Positions 31,525-39,281 of a stretch of 64,000 nt of DNA are shown here, one piece after another. Origin of the DNA: Methylobacterium sp. J-090 (lineage in GTDB: Bacteria > Pseudomonadota > Alphaproteobacteria > Rhizobiales > Beijerinckiaceae); assembly GCF_022829345.1 (NCBI RefSeq), contig NZ_JAKSXV010000098.1, positions 124,001 to 188,000 of the forward strand, read 5' to 3'. The position numbers and the translations under genes are program-made. The notes under the pieces were generated by a model. That model ran no database searches and was not told the origin of the DNA. It worked only from the letters and a program-made list of their open reading frames with translations. How positions within the stretch are numbered: position 1 is the stretch's first letter; every line of letters begins with the position of its first letter.

Positions 31525-32262
31525 ATGATGCGCCTCGCTCCCTTCGTCCTCGCCCTCTTCACCCTGCCGGCGCTCGCGGCCGAGCCCCTCGGGCCGCCGG
31601 GCGCCCCGGCCGCCGCATTCCCAAAACCCGACCGGCTGGTGGCGGAGATCATCGCCCCGCTCTGGGCGTTGGAAGGCCAGCGCGACCGGGCCGACGAGGT
31701 CGGGCAGGTCGCCCGCTTGATGGGAATCGCGCCGGGCCAGACCGTGGCCGATATCGGCGCCGGCAGCGGCTACTACACCGTGCGGCTGGCCGAACGCGTC
31801 GGCCCGCAGGGCCGCATCCTCGCCGAGGACGTGACGCCCTCCTATCTCGCCGATCTCGAGCGCCGGGTGGCGAGCCTTCCCAACGTCACGGTGGTGCGCG
31901 GCGAGCCGCATGATCCCCGGCTGCCCGCCGCGTCGGTCGATGCCGCGATCCTCGTCCACATGTATCACGAGATCACCCAGCCCTTCGGTCTGCTCCACAA
32001 CCTCGCAGCGGCGATGAAGCCGGGCGGCCGGGTCGGCATCGTCGATGCCGATGCGATCCCGTCGCGGCACGGCACGCCGCCGGCCCTACTCCGCTGCGAA
32101 CTCGCCGCCATGGGCTATCGCGAGACCGGGTTCCAGGTCCTCGACGGGGGCGTCGGCTACCTCGCGATCTTCGAGGCCCCCGCCGTCGCGGCCCGGCCGG
32201 AGCCGGCGGCGATCCGGACCTGCCCGGATACGGCGACGCGGGCCGCTCCGATTCGGCGCTAG
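31525..32262 (+). CDS. Exported SAM-dependent methyltransferase-like protein
   Basis: This 245-residue protein begins with a clear Sec signal peptide (MMRLAPFVLALFTLPALAAE) and continues with a class I SAM-methyltransferase fold. Motif I is VADIGAGSGYYTVRLAERVG, the acidic loop follows in ILAEDV, and the motif IV region is ASVDAAILVHMYHEI. Exported proteins with this fold are known as COG4798-type predicted methyltransferases, but the acceptor is unknown. It is also unclear how SAM would be available outside the cytoplasm. It starts 82 bases from the divergent trmD start, so they share a promoter region. Confidence 0.75.
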   Translation: MMRLAPFVLALFTLPALAAEPLGPPGAPAAAFPKPDRLVAEIIAPLWALEGQRDRADEVGQVARLMGIAPGQTVADIGAGSGYYTVRLAERVGPQGRILAEDVTPSYLADLERRVASLPNVTVVRGEPHDPRLPAASVDAAILVHMYHEITQPFGLLHNLAAAMKPGGRVGIVDADAIPSRHGTPPALLRCELAAMGYRETGFQVLDGGVGYLAIFEAPAVAARPEPAAIRTCPDTATRAAPIRR

Positions 32263-32562
32263 AGCGAACGGACCGGCTTCCGGCGCCGGTGGGCTGATGG
32301 CGGTGGCGGCCGACCCGAGGCACGATCGATCGGGACGTGCCGCCCATGCCCCGCTGCGCGACGCGGTGATGAGCCTGCGCACGGCCCCGTGACCACGACT
32401 ATGAGTCCGGCGCCCAGCGCGCGCGAAGGCGGTGATGTCGGAGGGGCGGAGCAGGCGTTCAGGATCGCCGGGCCGCCGCAGCTCCTGGAACGCTGCCGAA
32501 CGGCTCCCGTTGATGAACCGCGGCGACGATCGCAGATCACCGAAATCGGGAGTGGACGCATC
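32263..32562. other. Intergenic region with no supportable gene
   Basis: These 300 bases between the exported methyltransferase-like gene and the small secreted-protein gene have open frames on both strands, but none with a ribosome-binding site or family resemblance. I see no strong terminator. Confidence 0.4.
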
Positions 32563-32817
32563 ATGAGAGCATCCGGACGCGCAATCTATCTCGGCGCGGC
32601 CCTTCTCGCGTGTCTCGCGGGACGTGCCGAGGCGGCGGAGGACGGCAGAGCCCCCGCAAAACCGCCGGCGCACGACAAGGCCGGCACATCCACGGGCAGC
32701 GTGGGCGCGGGTGGTCTGACCGGCTCGGGCGCAACGAAGGACAGTGCCCGGACCGGGAGTTCGGACACCACCCGTCCCGCCGGATCGTCGAGCCCGGCGG
32801 CCGGAACGTCTCGCTAG
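32563..32817 (+). CDS. Small secreted low-complexity protein
   Basis: This 84-residue protein has a Sec signal peptide (IYLGAALLACLAGRAEAA, cleavage before AEDGR or nearby). The mature region is of low complexity, rich in Gly, Ser, Thr, Ala and Pro (TGSVGAGGLTGSGATKDSAR), and probably unstructured. I do not recognise a family; small secreted proteins like this are common in Methylobacterium-type genomes. The ATG at 32563 has GGGAG about ten bases upstream. It converges with the catalase-like gene, and the two stops are 27 bases apart. Confidence 0.6.
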   Translation: MRASGRAIYLGAALLACLAGRAEAAEDGRAPAKPPAHDKAGTSTGSVGAGGLTGSGATKDSARTGSSDTTRPAGSSSPAAGTSR

Positions 32818-32844
32818 GCGGGCGACCGTCTCGCCGCCGGGGCT

Positions 32845-33837
32845 CTACTGCGAGCGCCGGCCGAACGACACGGCGTAGGCCTGGACGCGCGCATCGATGA
32901 GGGGGTCGTCCGACACCTCGATGCCGTCGGTGAGCGCGTTCGGCATGAACAGCAGCGCCTTCTCGGCCTCGGCACTGTCCGGCACGGCCTTGGTGACCGT
33001 CAGGGTGCCGAGATCGACCGTCGTGCGGCTGTCCGGCCACGGCTTCGTCGCGTCGTTGGTCGGGTCGCCCGCCTCGGCCAGTTGCGCGAGGACCCGGAAC
33101 GTCGCCGGCTCCTTGGCCACGCGGGGGCCGATCTCGTCCATGAGATAGTTCGGATCGCGCTTGGAGGCCTCGTCGGCCGGGAGGATCTCCTCGCCCTGGA
33201 CCGGGACGAAGCGGAAGCGGAACGGCTGACGCTTGCCATCCTTGTCCACGAAGACGAAGGCGTTCACACCGTTGTAGGTCTGCCGGGCGAGGCTCGACGG
33301 AGTCTTGGCCGTCGCGCCGGCCGTGGCGGCGGCGGGATGGGTGGCGACGAAGCGTTCCAGCGCCGTCGGCTTCTTGGCATCCGGCCCGCTCTCGGACACC
33401 GCCTTCAGCAGGTCGCGAAACTCCTCCCCGGTGGCGACCGGGAAATAGGCCAGCGCGTTCACGACGACGTCCATGTCGGAACCGTCGCTCAGCCTGAACT
33501 TGAGCGACATGCCGTGGGGATTGGCGTTGGCCGCGCCGTCGGCGATCGTCGGAACGCCGGTCGCGTCGGAGAAGCGGATGGTGACCGGTACGGCCGGTCC
33601 GGCGAACAGGGAGGCCTTGCTGATCTTGGCTGCGTCGGCCGAGGGGGTGAAGCTGCCTTGCGTGACCACGCCCTTGGCATGGTTGGCGCGCTTGCCGGGA
33701 TGCTTTCCGAAGAGGGTGTTCATCACGTCGATGGTCTGCTCGGCCGTCGAGCTGTCCTGGGCCGCGGCGGGAAGGCCCGTGACGAAAGCCAGCGCGACGC
33801 CTGCCGCCAGGGTCCGTCCGTATCGTGCGACCAACAT
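32845..33837 (-). CDS. Periplasmic catalase-related peroxidase (SrpA-type)
   Basis: This 330-residue haem protein is a minimal member of the catalase superfamily, much shorter than a true catalase. A signal peptide is evident (LAAGVALAFVTGLPAAAQD). The distal histidine lies in NHAKGVVTQGSFTPS, and the proximal-tyrosine region is DARVQAYAVSFGRR near the C-terminus. The conserved stretches GMSLKFRLSDGS and PGEEFRDLL-like TGEEFRDLLKAV are present. Relatives are periplasmic peroxidases rather than catalases. It may detoxify peroxides outside the cytoplasm, complementing the cytoplasmic catalase at 52145. Confidence 0.85.
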   Translation of the reverse strand: MLVARYGRTLAAGVALAFVTGLPAAAQDSSTAEQTIDVMNTLFGKHPGKRANHAKGVVTQGSFTPSADAAKISKASLFAGPAVPVTIRFSDATGVPTIADGAANANPHGMSLKFRLSDGSDMDVVVNALAYFPVATGEEFRDLLKAVSESGPDAKKPTALERFVATHPAAATAGATAKTPSSLARQTYNGVNAFVFVDKDGKRQPFRFRFVPVQGEEILPADEASKRDPNYLMDEIGPRVAKEPATFRVLAQLAEAGDPTNDATKPWPDSRTTVDLGTLTVTKAVPDSAEAEKALLFMPNALTDGIEVSDDPLIDARVQAYAVSFGRRSQ

Positions 33838-34064
33838 CCGTTCTTCTCCGGCAGTGATGCGTCCGTACTATCGGTCGCCTCGGAGAAAGGGAATGCTCGA
33901 AATCTACGACCCGCGTCGGCGGTGTGTTTCGCAAATCTCGCGAAAATCTCGGGACAGGCCGAGCGGCGCCATCTGCCGGGGCTGGAAGCTATCTTCGGAG
34001 CGGCCGATCCAGAGTTCACCCCCGCGGACGGGCGGGGCGGGTACCGAGTGTCGGATTTCCGCTC

Positions 34065-34751
34065 CTACACCGGCTCGTCGGGCGGGCGCGGGCCGGCCGG
34101 CGCGAACAGGTCGTCGGGGGGATCGATCACCACTCGGCCGCCGGCGATGTCGAGCTCCGGCACGAAGGCCTTGGTGAAGGGCAGGAGGGCCGTGGCGCCC
34201 CCCATGGCCGGCTTGATCTCGAGGAGATCGCCGCCGCCGTAATTCGGCACGTCCGCGACGGTGCCGAGATGGGTGCCGGTGGTATCGACGACGTCGAGGC
34301 CGACGAGGTCGGCGGTGAAGAACTCGTCTTCCGTCTCGACGGTGCCGAGGCGCTCGCGCGGCAGGTAGAGGGCGAGGCGATTGAGCGCTTCCGCGCCGGT
34401 GCGGTCGGCGACACCCTTGACGCGCACCACCAGGAGGTCGGGCGAGGCGCCGCCGGCCCGGCGTACGTCGGTGAATTCGATGCGGCGCCCGTCGGCACCG
34501 AGCAGCGGACCGTAGGATGCGATGGCCTGCGGGTCGCCGGTGTAGGATTTCAGGCGGATCTCGCCGGTGAGCCCGTGCGCCCGGCCGAACTCGCCCATCT
34601 GGACGAGGCTCGGATCGGTGGCGGGCAGGGGCGCATCGGCGTCGGGCCTCGGCCGGTGGGCCGAAGTCGGGACACTCGTCCCGATGCGTCCGGGACGCGC
34701 GCGGCGTCCGCCGTCCCCGTGGGGCGTGTGACCGGGGGGACGGCGGGCCAT
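34065..34751 (-). CDS. rimM: 16S rRNA processing protein RimM
   Basis: This 228-residue protein helps mature the 30S subunit head by binding S19 and 16S rRNA. The N-terminal RimM domain starts at VQMGEFGRAHGLTGEIRLKS and continues to a C-terminal PRC-barrel (FTADLVGLDVVDTTGTHLG, then LLEIKPAMGGATALLPFT and IAGGRVVIDPPDDLF). The first 50 residues are a basic, proline-rich extension not usual in the family; an internal start nearer VQMGEF is possible. It lies 11 bases after rpsP. Confidence 0.92.
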   Translation of the reverse strand: MARRPPGHTPHGDGGRRARPGRIGTSVPTSAHRPRPDADAPLPATDPSLVQMGEFGRAHGLTGEIRLKSYTGDPQAIASYGPLLGADGRRIEFTDVRRAGGASPDLLVVRVKGVADRTGAEALNRLALYLPRERLGTVETEDEFFTADLVGLDVVDTTGTHLGTVADVPNYGGGDLLEIKPAMGGATALLPFTKAFVPELDIAGGRVVIDPPDDLFAPAGPRPPDEPV

Positions 34752-34762
34752 CGCGATGCGCC

Positions 34763-35125
34763 TTACGCCGCGGCGTCTTCGGCCGGGGCGGCGGCCTTCT
34801 CGGCACGCTTGGCGGCGCGCTCCTTGGCCTTCTCGCCGGGCTCGGCCTTCTGCGGGTTGTTGCGCGCGGGGCGCTTGGCGAGGCCGGCGGCGTCGAGGAA
34901 GCGCAGGACGCGGTCGGTGGGCTGGGCGCCCTTGGCGAGCCAGGCCTGGATCTTGTCGGACTCGAGCACGATGCGGGCCGGATCGTCCTTGGCCTTCATG
35001 GGATCGTAGACGCCGACCTTCTCGATGAAGCGGCCGTCGCGCGGTGCGCGGGCGTCGGCGACGACGATGCGGTAGTACGGGCGCTTCTTGGCGCCGCCAC
35101 GGGTGAGACGGATCTTGAGGGACAT
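34763..35125 (-). CDS. rpsP: 30S ribosomal protein S16
   Basis: This 120-residue protein starts MSLKIRLTRGGAKKRPYYRI, the invariant S16 N-terminus, and has the core VGVYDPMKAKDDPARIVLE. The C-terminal 40 residues are a lysine/alanine/glutamate-rich tail typical of alphaproteobacterial S16. The gene begins five bases after the chorismate mutase stop and precedes rimM, so ffh, chorismate mutase, rpsP and rimM look like one operon. Confidence 0.97.
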   Translation of the reverse strand: MSLKIRLTRGGAKKRPYYRIVVADARAPRDGRFIEKVGVYDPMKAKDDPARIVLESDKIQAWLAKGAQPTDRVLRFLDAAGLAKRPARNNPQKAEPGEKAKERAAKRAEKAAAPAEDAAA

Positions 35126-35130
35126 CTTTT

Positions 35131-35466
35131 CTACTCTCTGTTTTCGATCGCGTTGTGATGGGCCGCAATCGTCTGGTGGTGCCGGATCACTTCCTTGACC
35201 ACGAAGGCCAGGAAGGTCTCGGCGAAATCGGGATCGAGCTTGGCGTCGATCGCGAGCCGGCGCAGGCGCGCGATCTGCATCGCCTCGCGCCCGGGGTCGG
35301 AGGCGGGCAGGCCCTTGCGGGCCTTCAGCTCGCCGACCCGCTGGGTGCAGCGGAACCGCTCGGCGAGGAGATAGATGAGGGCCGCGTCGAAGTTGTCGAT
35401 GCTCTCGCGCAGGCGCACGAGTTCGGGATCGATCCCCTGCGCCGCCATGGTCTCGGGGCCGCTCAT
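35131..35466 (-). CDS. Chorismate mutase (AroQ type)
   Basis: This 111-residue all-helical protein is a stand-alone AroQ-class chorismate mutase. It has ELVRLRESIDNFDAALIYLLAERF, then CTQRVGELKARKGLPASDPGRE and a terminal helix FLAFVVKEVIRHHQTI. It converts chorismate to prephenate for phenylalanine and tyrosine synthesis. Its ATG overlaps the ffh stop codon (ATGA), suggesting translational coupling to the SRP protein. Its regulation by aromatic amino acids cannot be judged; no ACT domain is present. Confidence 0.9.
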   Translation of the reverse strand: MSGPETMAAQGIDPELVRLRESIDNFDAALIYLLAERFRCTQRVGELKARKGLPASDPGREAMQIARLRRLAIDAKLDPDFAETFLAFVVKEVIRHHQTIAAHHNAIENRE

Positions 35467-37058
35467 TTCTTCTTCCCCGGCGAGTTCTTGCCCGGCAGGA
35501 AGCCGCCGAGACCCGGAAGCCCCTTCGGGCCGCCGAGCCCGGGCAAGCCCGGCATCTTGCCCGCCAGACCCGGGGGCATGGGGGGCAGCTTGCCGCCGAA
35601 CTGCTTCTGCATGTCGGCGATCATCTCGGGCGTCGGCTCGGGCATGCCCGGGGGCAGGCCCGGGGGCAGGCCCGGCATCCCACCCGGCATCCCACCGCCA
35701 CCCATTCCTCCTGCACCCATGCCGAACATCGAGCCGAGCGCTTGGCCGATGCCGCGCTTGCCCGAGCCCATCGCCTTCATCATGTCGGCCATGGTCCGGT
35801 GCATCTTGAGGAGCTTGTTCAGTTCCTCCACCTTCGTCCCCGAGCCCGCCGCGATACGCTTCTTGCGGGAATTCTTGAGGATGTCGGGATTCTTGCGCTC
35901 CTGCGCAGTCATCGACGAGATGATGGCCCGCTGGCGGGCAAACATCTTTTCGTCGAGGTTGGCGTTCTCGACCTGCTTCTTGATCTGGCCCATGCCCGGC
36001 AGCATGCCCATGAGGCCGCCGATGCCGCCCATCTTCTCCATCTGGGCGAGCTGCATCGACAGGTCGTCGAGGTCGAACTTGCCCTTGCGCATCTTCTCCG
36101 CGGTGCGGAGCGCCTGCTCGTGGTCGATGGTCTCGGCCGCCTTCTCGACGAGGGAGACGATGTCGCCCATGCCGAGGATGCGATTGGCGACGCGGGCCGG
36201 GTGGAACTCTTCCAGCGCGTCGACCTTCTCGCCGGTGCCGACGAGCTTGATCGGCTTGCCCGTAACGGCGCGCATGGACAAAGCCGCACCGCCGCGGGAA
36301 TCGCCGTCCATGCGGGTGAGCACGATGCCGGTGACGCCGAGGCGCGCGTCGAAGGCACGCGCCGTGACCACCGCGTCCTGGCCCGTGAGGGCGTCGGCGA
36401 CGAGGAGCACCTCGTGCGGGTTGGTGGCGGCCTTCACCTCGGCCGCCTCCTGCATCAGGGCCTCGTCGAGGGTGGTGCGGCCGGCGGTGTCGAGCATCAC
36501 CACGTCGAAGCCGCCGAGGCGGCCCGCATCCATGGCGCGCCGGGCGATCTGCACCGCCGACTGGCCGGCGATGATCGGCAGGCACTCGACCTCGACCTGC
36601 TTGGCGAGAATCGCCAGCTGCTCCATGGCGGCCGGGCGGCGGGTGTCGAGAGAAGCGAGCAGCACCTTGCGCTTGTCGCGGCCCGTGAGCCGACGGGCGA
36701 TCTTGGCCGTCGTCGTGGTCTTGCCCGAGCCCTGGAGGCCGACCATCAGGATGGCGACGGGGGCGGGGGCGTTGAGGTCGATGAGCCCGACATCTGAGCC
36801 CAGCATCGCGGTCAGCTCGTCATTGACGATCTTCACGACCATCTGGCCGGGCGTCACCGACTTGACGACGACGGCGCCCACCGCCTTCTCGCGGACCTTC
36901 TCGGTAAAATCGCGCACGACCTCGAGGGCGACGTCGGCCTCGAGCAGGGCGCGCCGAACCTCGCGCAGGGCCGCGGTGACGTCGGCCTCGGTCAACGCGC
37001 CGCGGCGCGTCAGCCCGGAGAGAATCCCGGAGAGGCGATCGGACAGGCCTTCGAACAT
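35463..37058 (-). CDS. ffh: Signal recognition particle protein Ffh/SRP54
   Basis: This 531-residue GTPase delivers nascent membrane proteins to the SecYEG translocon. It has the N domain (1-90), the G domain with LMVGLQGSGKTTTTAKIAR, LLASLDTRRPAAMEQL and DTAGRTTLDEALM, and the M domain with the signal-sequence- and 4.5S RNA-binding region (GSGTKVEELNKLLKMHRTM). After residue about 440 there is an unusual glycine-, methionine- and proline-rich tail of roughly 90 residues (GMPGGMPGLPPGLPPGMP and similar), much longer than in E. coli. The gene leads the operon with chorismate mutase, rpsP and rimM. Confidence 0.97.
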   Translation of the reverse strand: MFEGLSDRLSGILSGLTRRGALTEADVTAALREVRRALLEADVALEVVRDFTEKVREKAVGAVVVKSVTPGQMVVKIVNDELTAMLGSDVGLIDLNAPAPVAILMVGLQGSGKTTTTAKIARRLTGRDKRKVLLASLDTRRPAAMEQLAILAKQVEVECLPIIAGQSAVQIARRAMDAGRLGGFDVVMLDTAGRTTLDEALMQEAAEVKAATNPHEVLLVADALTGQDAVVTARAFDARLGVTGIVLTRMDGDSRGGAALSMRAVTGKPIKLVGTGEKVDALEEFHPARVANRILGMGDIVSLVEKAAETIDHEQALRTAEKMRKGKFDLDDLSMQLAQMEKMGGIGGLMGMLPGMGQIKKQVENANLDEKMFARQRAIISSMTAQERKNPDILKNSRKKRIAAGSGTKVEELNKLLKMHRTMADMMKAMGSGKRGIGQALGSMFGMGAGGMGGGGMPGGMPGLPPGLPPGMPEPTPEMIADMQKQFGGKLPPMPPGLAGKMPGLPGLGGPKGLPGLGGFLPGKNSPGKKK

Positions 37059-37099
37059 GCGTCAGGCTCCCTTTGCCAGGATCGTCACGGCGAACCGCA

Positions 37100-37333
37100 T
37101 CACTGGTTGATGCCCGCGCTCTCGGCCCGGCGCGCCTGGAGGGCGTTCTCGAAGCTGCGCACCGCGCGGGCGAACTTGTCCCGGCATGCGGGGTCGCAGA
37201 ACCCCACGACGGCGCCGTTGTAGAGGGTCAGCGCATCCGCCGCGATGGGCTTGCCCGACCACGGGCAGACGTCGTTGACCGCATCCGCGATCTCCAGCGG
37301 CGTGTTCGACGTGAGGGGCGTGGCGTTGGGCAT
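37100..37333 (-). CDS. Small YHS/TRASH-like cysteine protein
   Basis: This 77-residue protein contains a short metal-binding-type domain: CPWSGKPIAADALTLYNGAV, followed by VGFCDPACRDKFARAV. The C-P-W-S-G-K-P-I...F-C-(x)-P-x-C-(x)-D-K-F pattern resembles YHS or TRASH domains of metal-trafficking proteins. No signal peptide is seen. The start at ATG 37333 gives a normal domain position. It lies just after ffh in the genome but is not clearly in an operon with it. Its function is unknown. Confidence 0.65.
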   Translation of the reverse strand: MPNATPLTSNTPLEIADAVNDVCPWSGKPIAADALTLYNGAVVGFCDPACRDKFARAVRSFENALQARRAESAGINQ

Positions 37334-37539
37334 GCGGCTTTCGAACGGACGTGGGATCGACGCCCTGTCCCCAACGCGAAGCTCGCCCGAGGGCGCATCG
37401 CGCTGTCGGGCGTTGACCTCCGGCCTCATGGGACCGGTCGGCGTTCGTGCTGACGATCGGATCGTCTGAAAGATGAAGGGTCGGTTAGGACGAGACCGCG
37501 GGGGAGTCAAGTTTGACGGGCCCGTCGCGCGGCATCGCT

Positions 37540-38100
37540 TCATGGCGTCCGGGCCGCCTCCGGCCGGAGATAGGCGAACATGTGCGGCACGTAATCGGCT
37601 TTGCCGAGGGCGATACCCTGACTCCGCAGGATAGCGTAGGCCATGCCGACGTGAAAATAGAACTGGGCCAGCGCCCAATCCCGCGCATACTGCTCACCCG
37701 TCATGTCGAAGACGATTCCGTTCGGAAGCTCGAGAGAGATCGCTTGTCCGGCACCGGTATCCAGGGCGTCCCGGCCAATCTTGCCGAGGAACGCGAGCGC
37801 GTCGTGGACCCGGGATCTGGCCTCGGCCATCGACCCCGGGTTTTCGTCGGCGTTGCGGCCTTCGGCGGCTACCGAATGCAGCCAATCTGGTACGGCGTCA
37901 CCGGTGAGCCGGTAGGCTGCCTCCTGGGCTTGAAACACCGCGAAGCGCACTTGAGACGACAGGGGAAGCATATCGGGCGCGAGCCGTGCGGCGAGCAGCG
38001 CGTCCGCTTGCGGCACCGTATCCTCAGCCTTCGCGAGCAGGCCAGCGAGCGTGCGCAACATCTGCGTATAGGTTGGGATGAGAAGCTGGGTCAGCGACAT
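37540..38100 (-). CDS. DUF1993 family protein
   Basis: This 186-residue protein has the DUF1993 hallmarks: SLTQLLIPTYTQMLRTLAGL near the start, LSSQVRFAVFQAQ, then the C-terminal WALAQFYFHVGMAYAILRSQ followed by GIALGKADY. The fold is probably a four-helix DinB-like bundle. No catalytic role is established for the family. The gene stands alone, with non-coding gaps of about 206 and 107 bases at each side. A conserved histidine in FYFHVG may bind metal. Confidence 0.82.
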   Translation of the reverse strand: MSLTQLLIPTYTQMLRTLAGLLAKAEDTVPQADALLAARLAPDMLPLSSQVRFAVFQAQEAAYRLTGDAVPDWLHSVAAEGRNADENPGSMAEARSRVHDALAFLGKIGRDALDTGAGQAISLELPNGIVFDMTGEQYARDWALAQFYFHVGMAYAILRSQGIALGKADYVPHMFAYLRPEAARTP

Positions 38101-38207
38101 GACTGTTCCTGAAAGTCTCCGAACATCCCCACCTGCGATATCAGCAAACCCATGCGAAGCCGATTTCCGCCATCGCGAAGGAAGCGATGGGACATCGCCG
38201 GATAGGC

Positions 38208-39281
38208 TCAGGCCGGAAATCCCGGCAGCGCTGGCAAGGCAGGGTCGCTCACCGCCATCACCTTGAACAGGCTGCCCATGCCGCGCCGGGTCGGATCGGT
38301 GAGGCGCGCGACGGCGGCGGCGATCCGCACCGCCTGCTGCGGCGTGGCCTTGGTGCTCAGGTGTTCGGCGCGCTCGCGCAAACCCAGGGCCTGGAGAAAG
38401 TCGCGCTGGTCGATCGGGCCGTGCACCCGCGCGCCCTCGGCCGAGGCGGCGCGGGCCAGGGCCGAAAAGTCCACGTGGGTGGTGAGGTCGGCCTCCCCCG
38501 GCGCCGCCAGGGGATCGACGAAGCGGTGCTGGGCCACCGCCTGGAGCGAATCGCCGAAACCCGGCCGGGCGTGGCCGTAATCGATGGCGAGCAGGGCGCC
38601 CCGGTCTCGCGCGAGGCGCCGGGCGAGGGTGCGGACGATGTCGAGGGCGGCGCCCGGAAGGGTCAGGGTCACACCGACCGGGGCGTGCGCGTCGATACGC
38701 GGATCGGGCTCGGCGCTGAGCCCGAAGGCGAGGCGGTCCCCCTCGGGCGACAGGCCGACGCAGCGCTCATGCCAGCCGCGCTCCGTGCGCTGGAACTGGC
38801 GCACGGGCAGGGCGTCGAAGAACTCGTTGGCGACGACGAGGGCGGGCCCCGGCGGCAGGGTCGCGAGGCCCTCGTGCCACGTTGGCGCGAAGCCCGAGAG
38901 CCGTTCGGCCTGGGCGGCCCGCAGGACCGGGCTGGTCTCGACGAGGTGGAGGGCGGGGCGCAGGGTCGGCGCGGCGCGGGCGAGGGCCCTGAGCGCGTCG
39001 GCCATCAGGGTGCCGCGCCCGGGGCCGAGTTCCACCAGAACGAGGTCGGCGGGCGCGCCCATGGCGCCCCAGGTCGCGGCGATCCAGATCCCGATCAGCT
39101 CGCCGAACATCTGCGAGATTTCCGGCGCGGTGGTGAAATCCCCGGACGCCCCGAGGGGATCGCGCGTGCGGTAGTAGCCGTGGACCGGATGGCCGAGGCA
39201 GAGGTCCATGTAGCGCGCGAGCGGAATCGGCCCCGTGGCGAGGATTTCCTCCCGCAGGATCGCGAAGAGCGGCGTCGTCAC
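38208..39281 (-). CDS. MidA/NDUFAF7-family SAM-dependent methyltransferase
   Basis: This 357-residue protein belongs to the family that includes human NDUFAF7, which methylates an arginine of a complex I subunit. It has MDLCLGHPVHGYYRTRDPLG, SGDFTTAPEISQMFGELIG, motif I in LVELGPGRGTLMADALR, and VVANEFFDALPVRQF. The C-terminal part contains LLAIDYGHARPGFGDSLQ. It begins at a GTG that overlaps the lgt stop codon by four bases (GTGA), a coupling often seen between lgt and this gene. Bacterial substrates are not established. Confidence 0.87.
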   Translation of the reverse strand: MTTPLFAILREEILATGPIPLARYMDLCLGHPVHGYYRTRDPLGASGDFTTAPEISQMFGELIGIWIAATWGAMGAPADLVLVELGPGRGTLMADALRALARAAPTLRPALHLVETSPVLRAAQAERLSGFAPTWHEGLATLPPGPALVVANEFFDALPVRQFQRTERGWHERCVGLSPEGDRLAFGLSAEPDPRIDAHAPVGVTLTLPGAALDIVRTLARRLARDRGALLAIDYGHARPGFGDSLQAVAQHRFVDPLAAPGEADLTTHVDFSALARAASAEGARVHGPIDQRDFLQALGLRERAEHLSTKATPQQAVRIAAAVARLTDPTRRGMGSLFKVMAVSDPALPALPGFPA

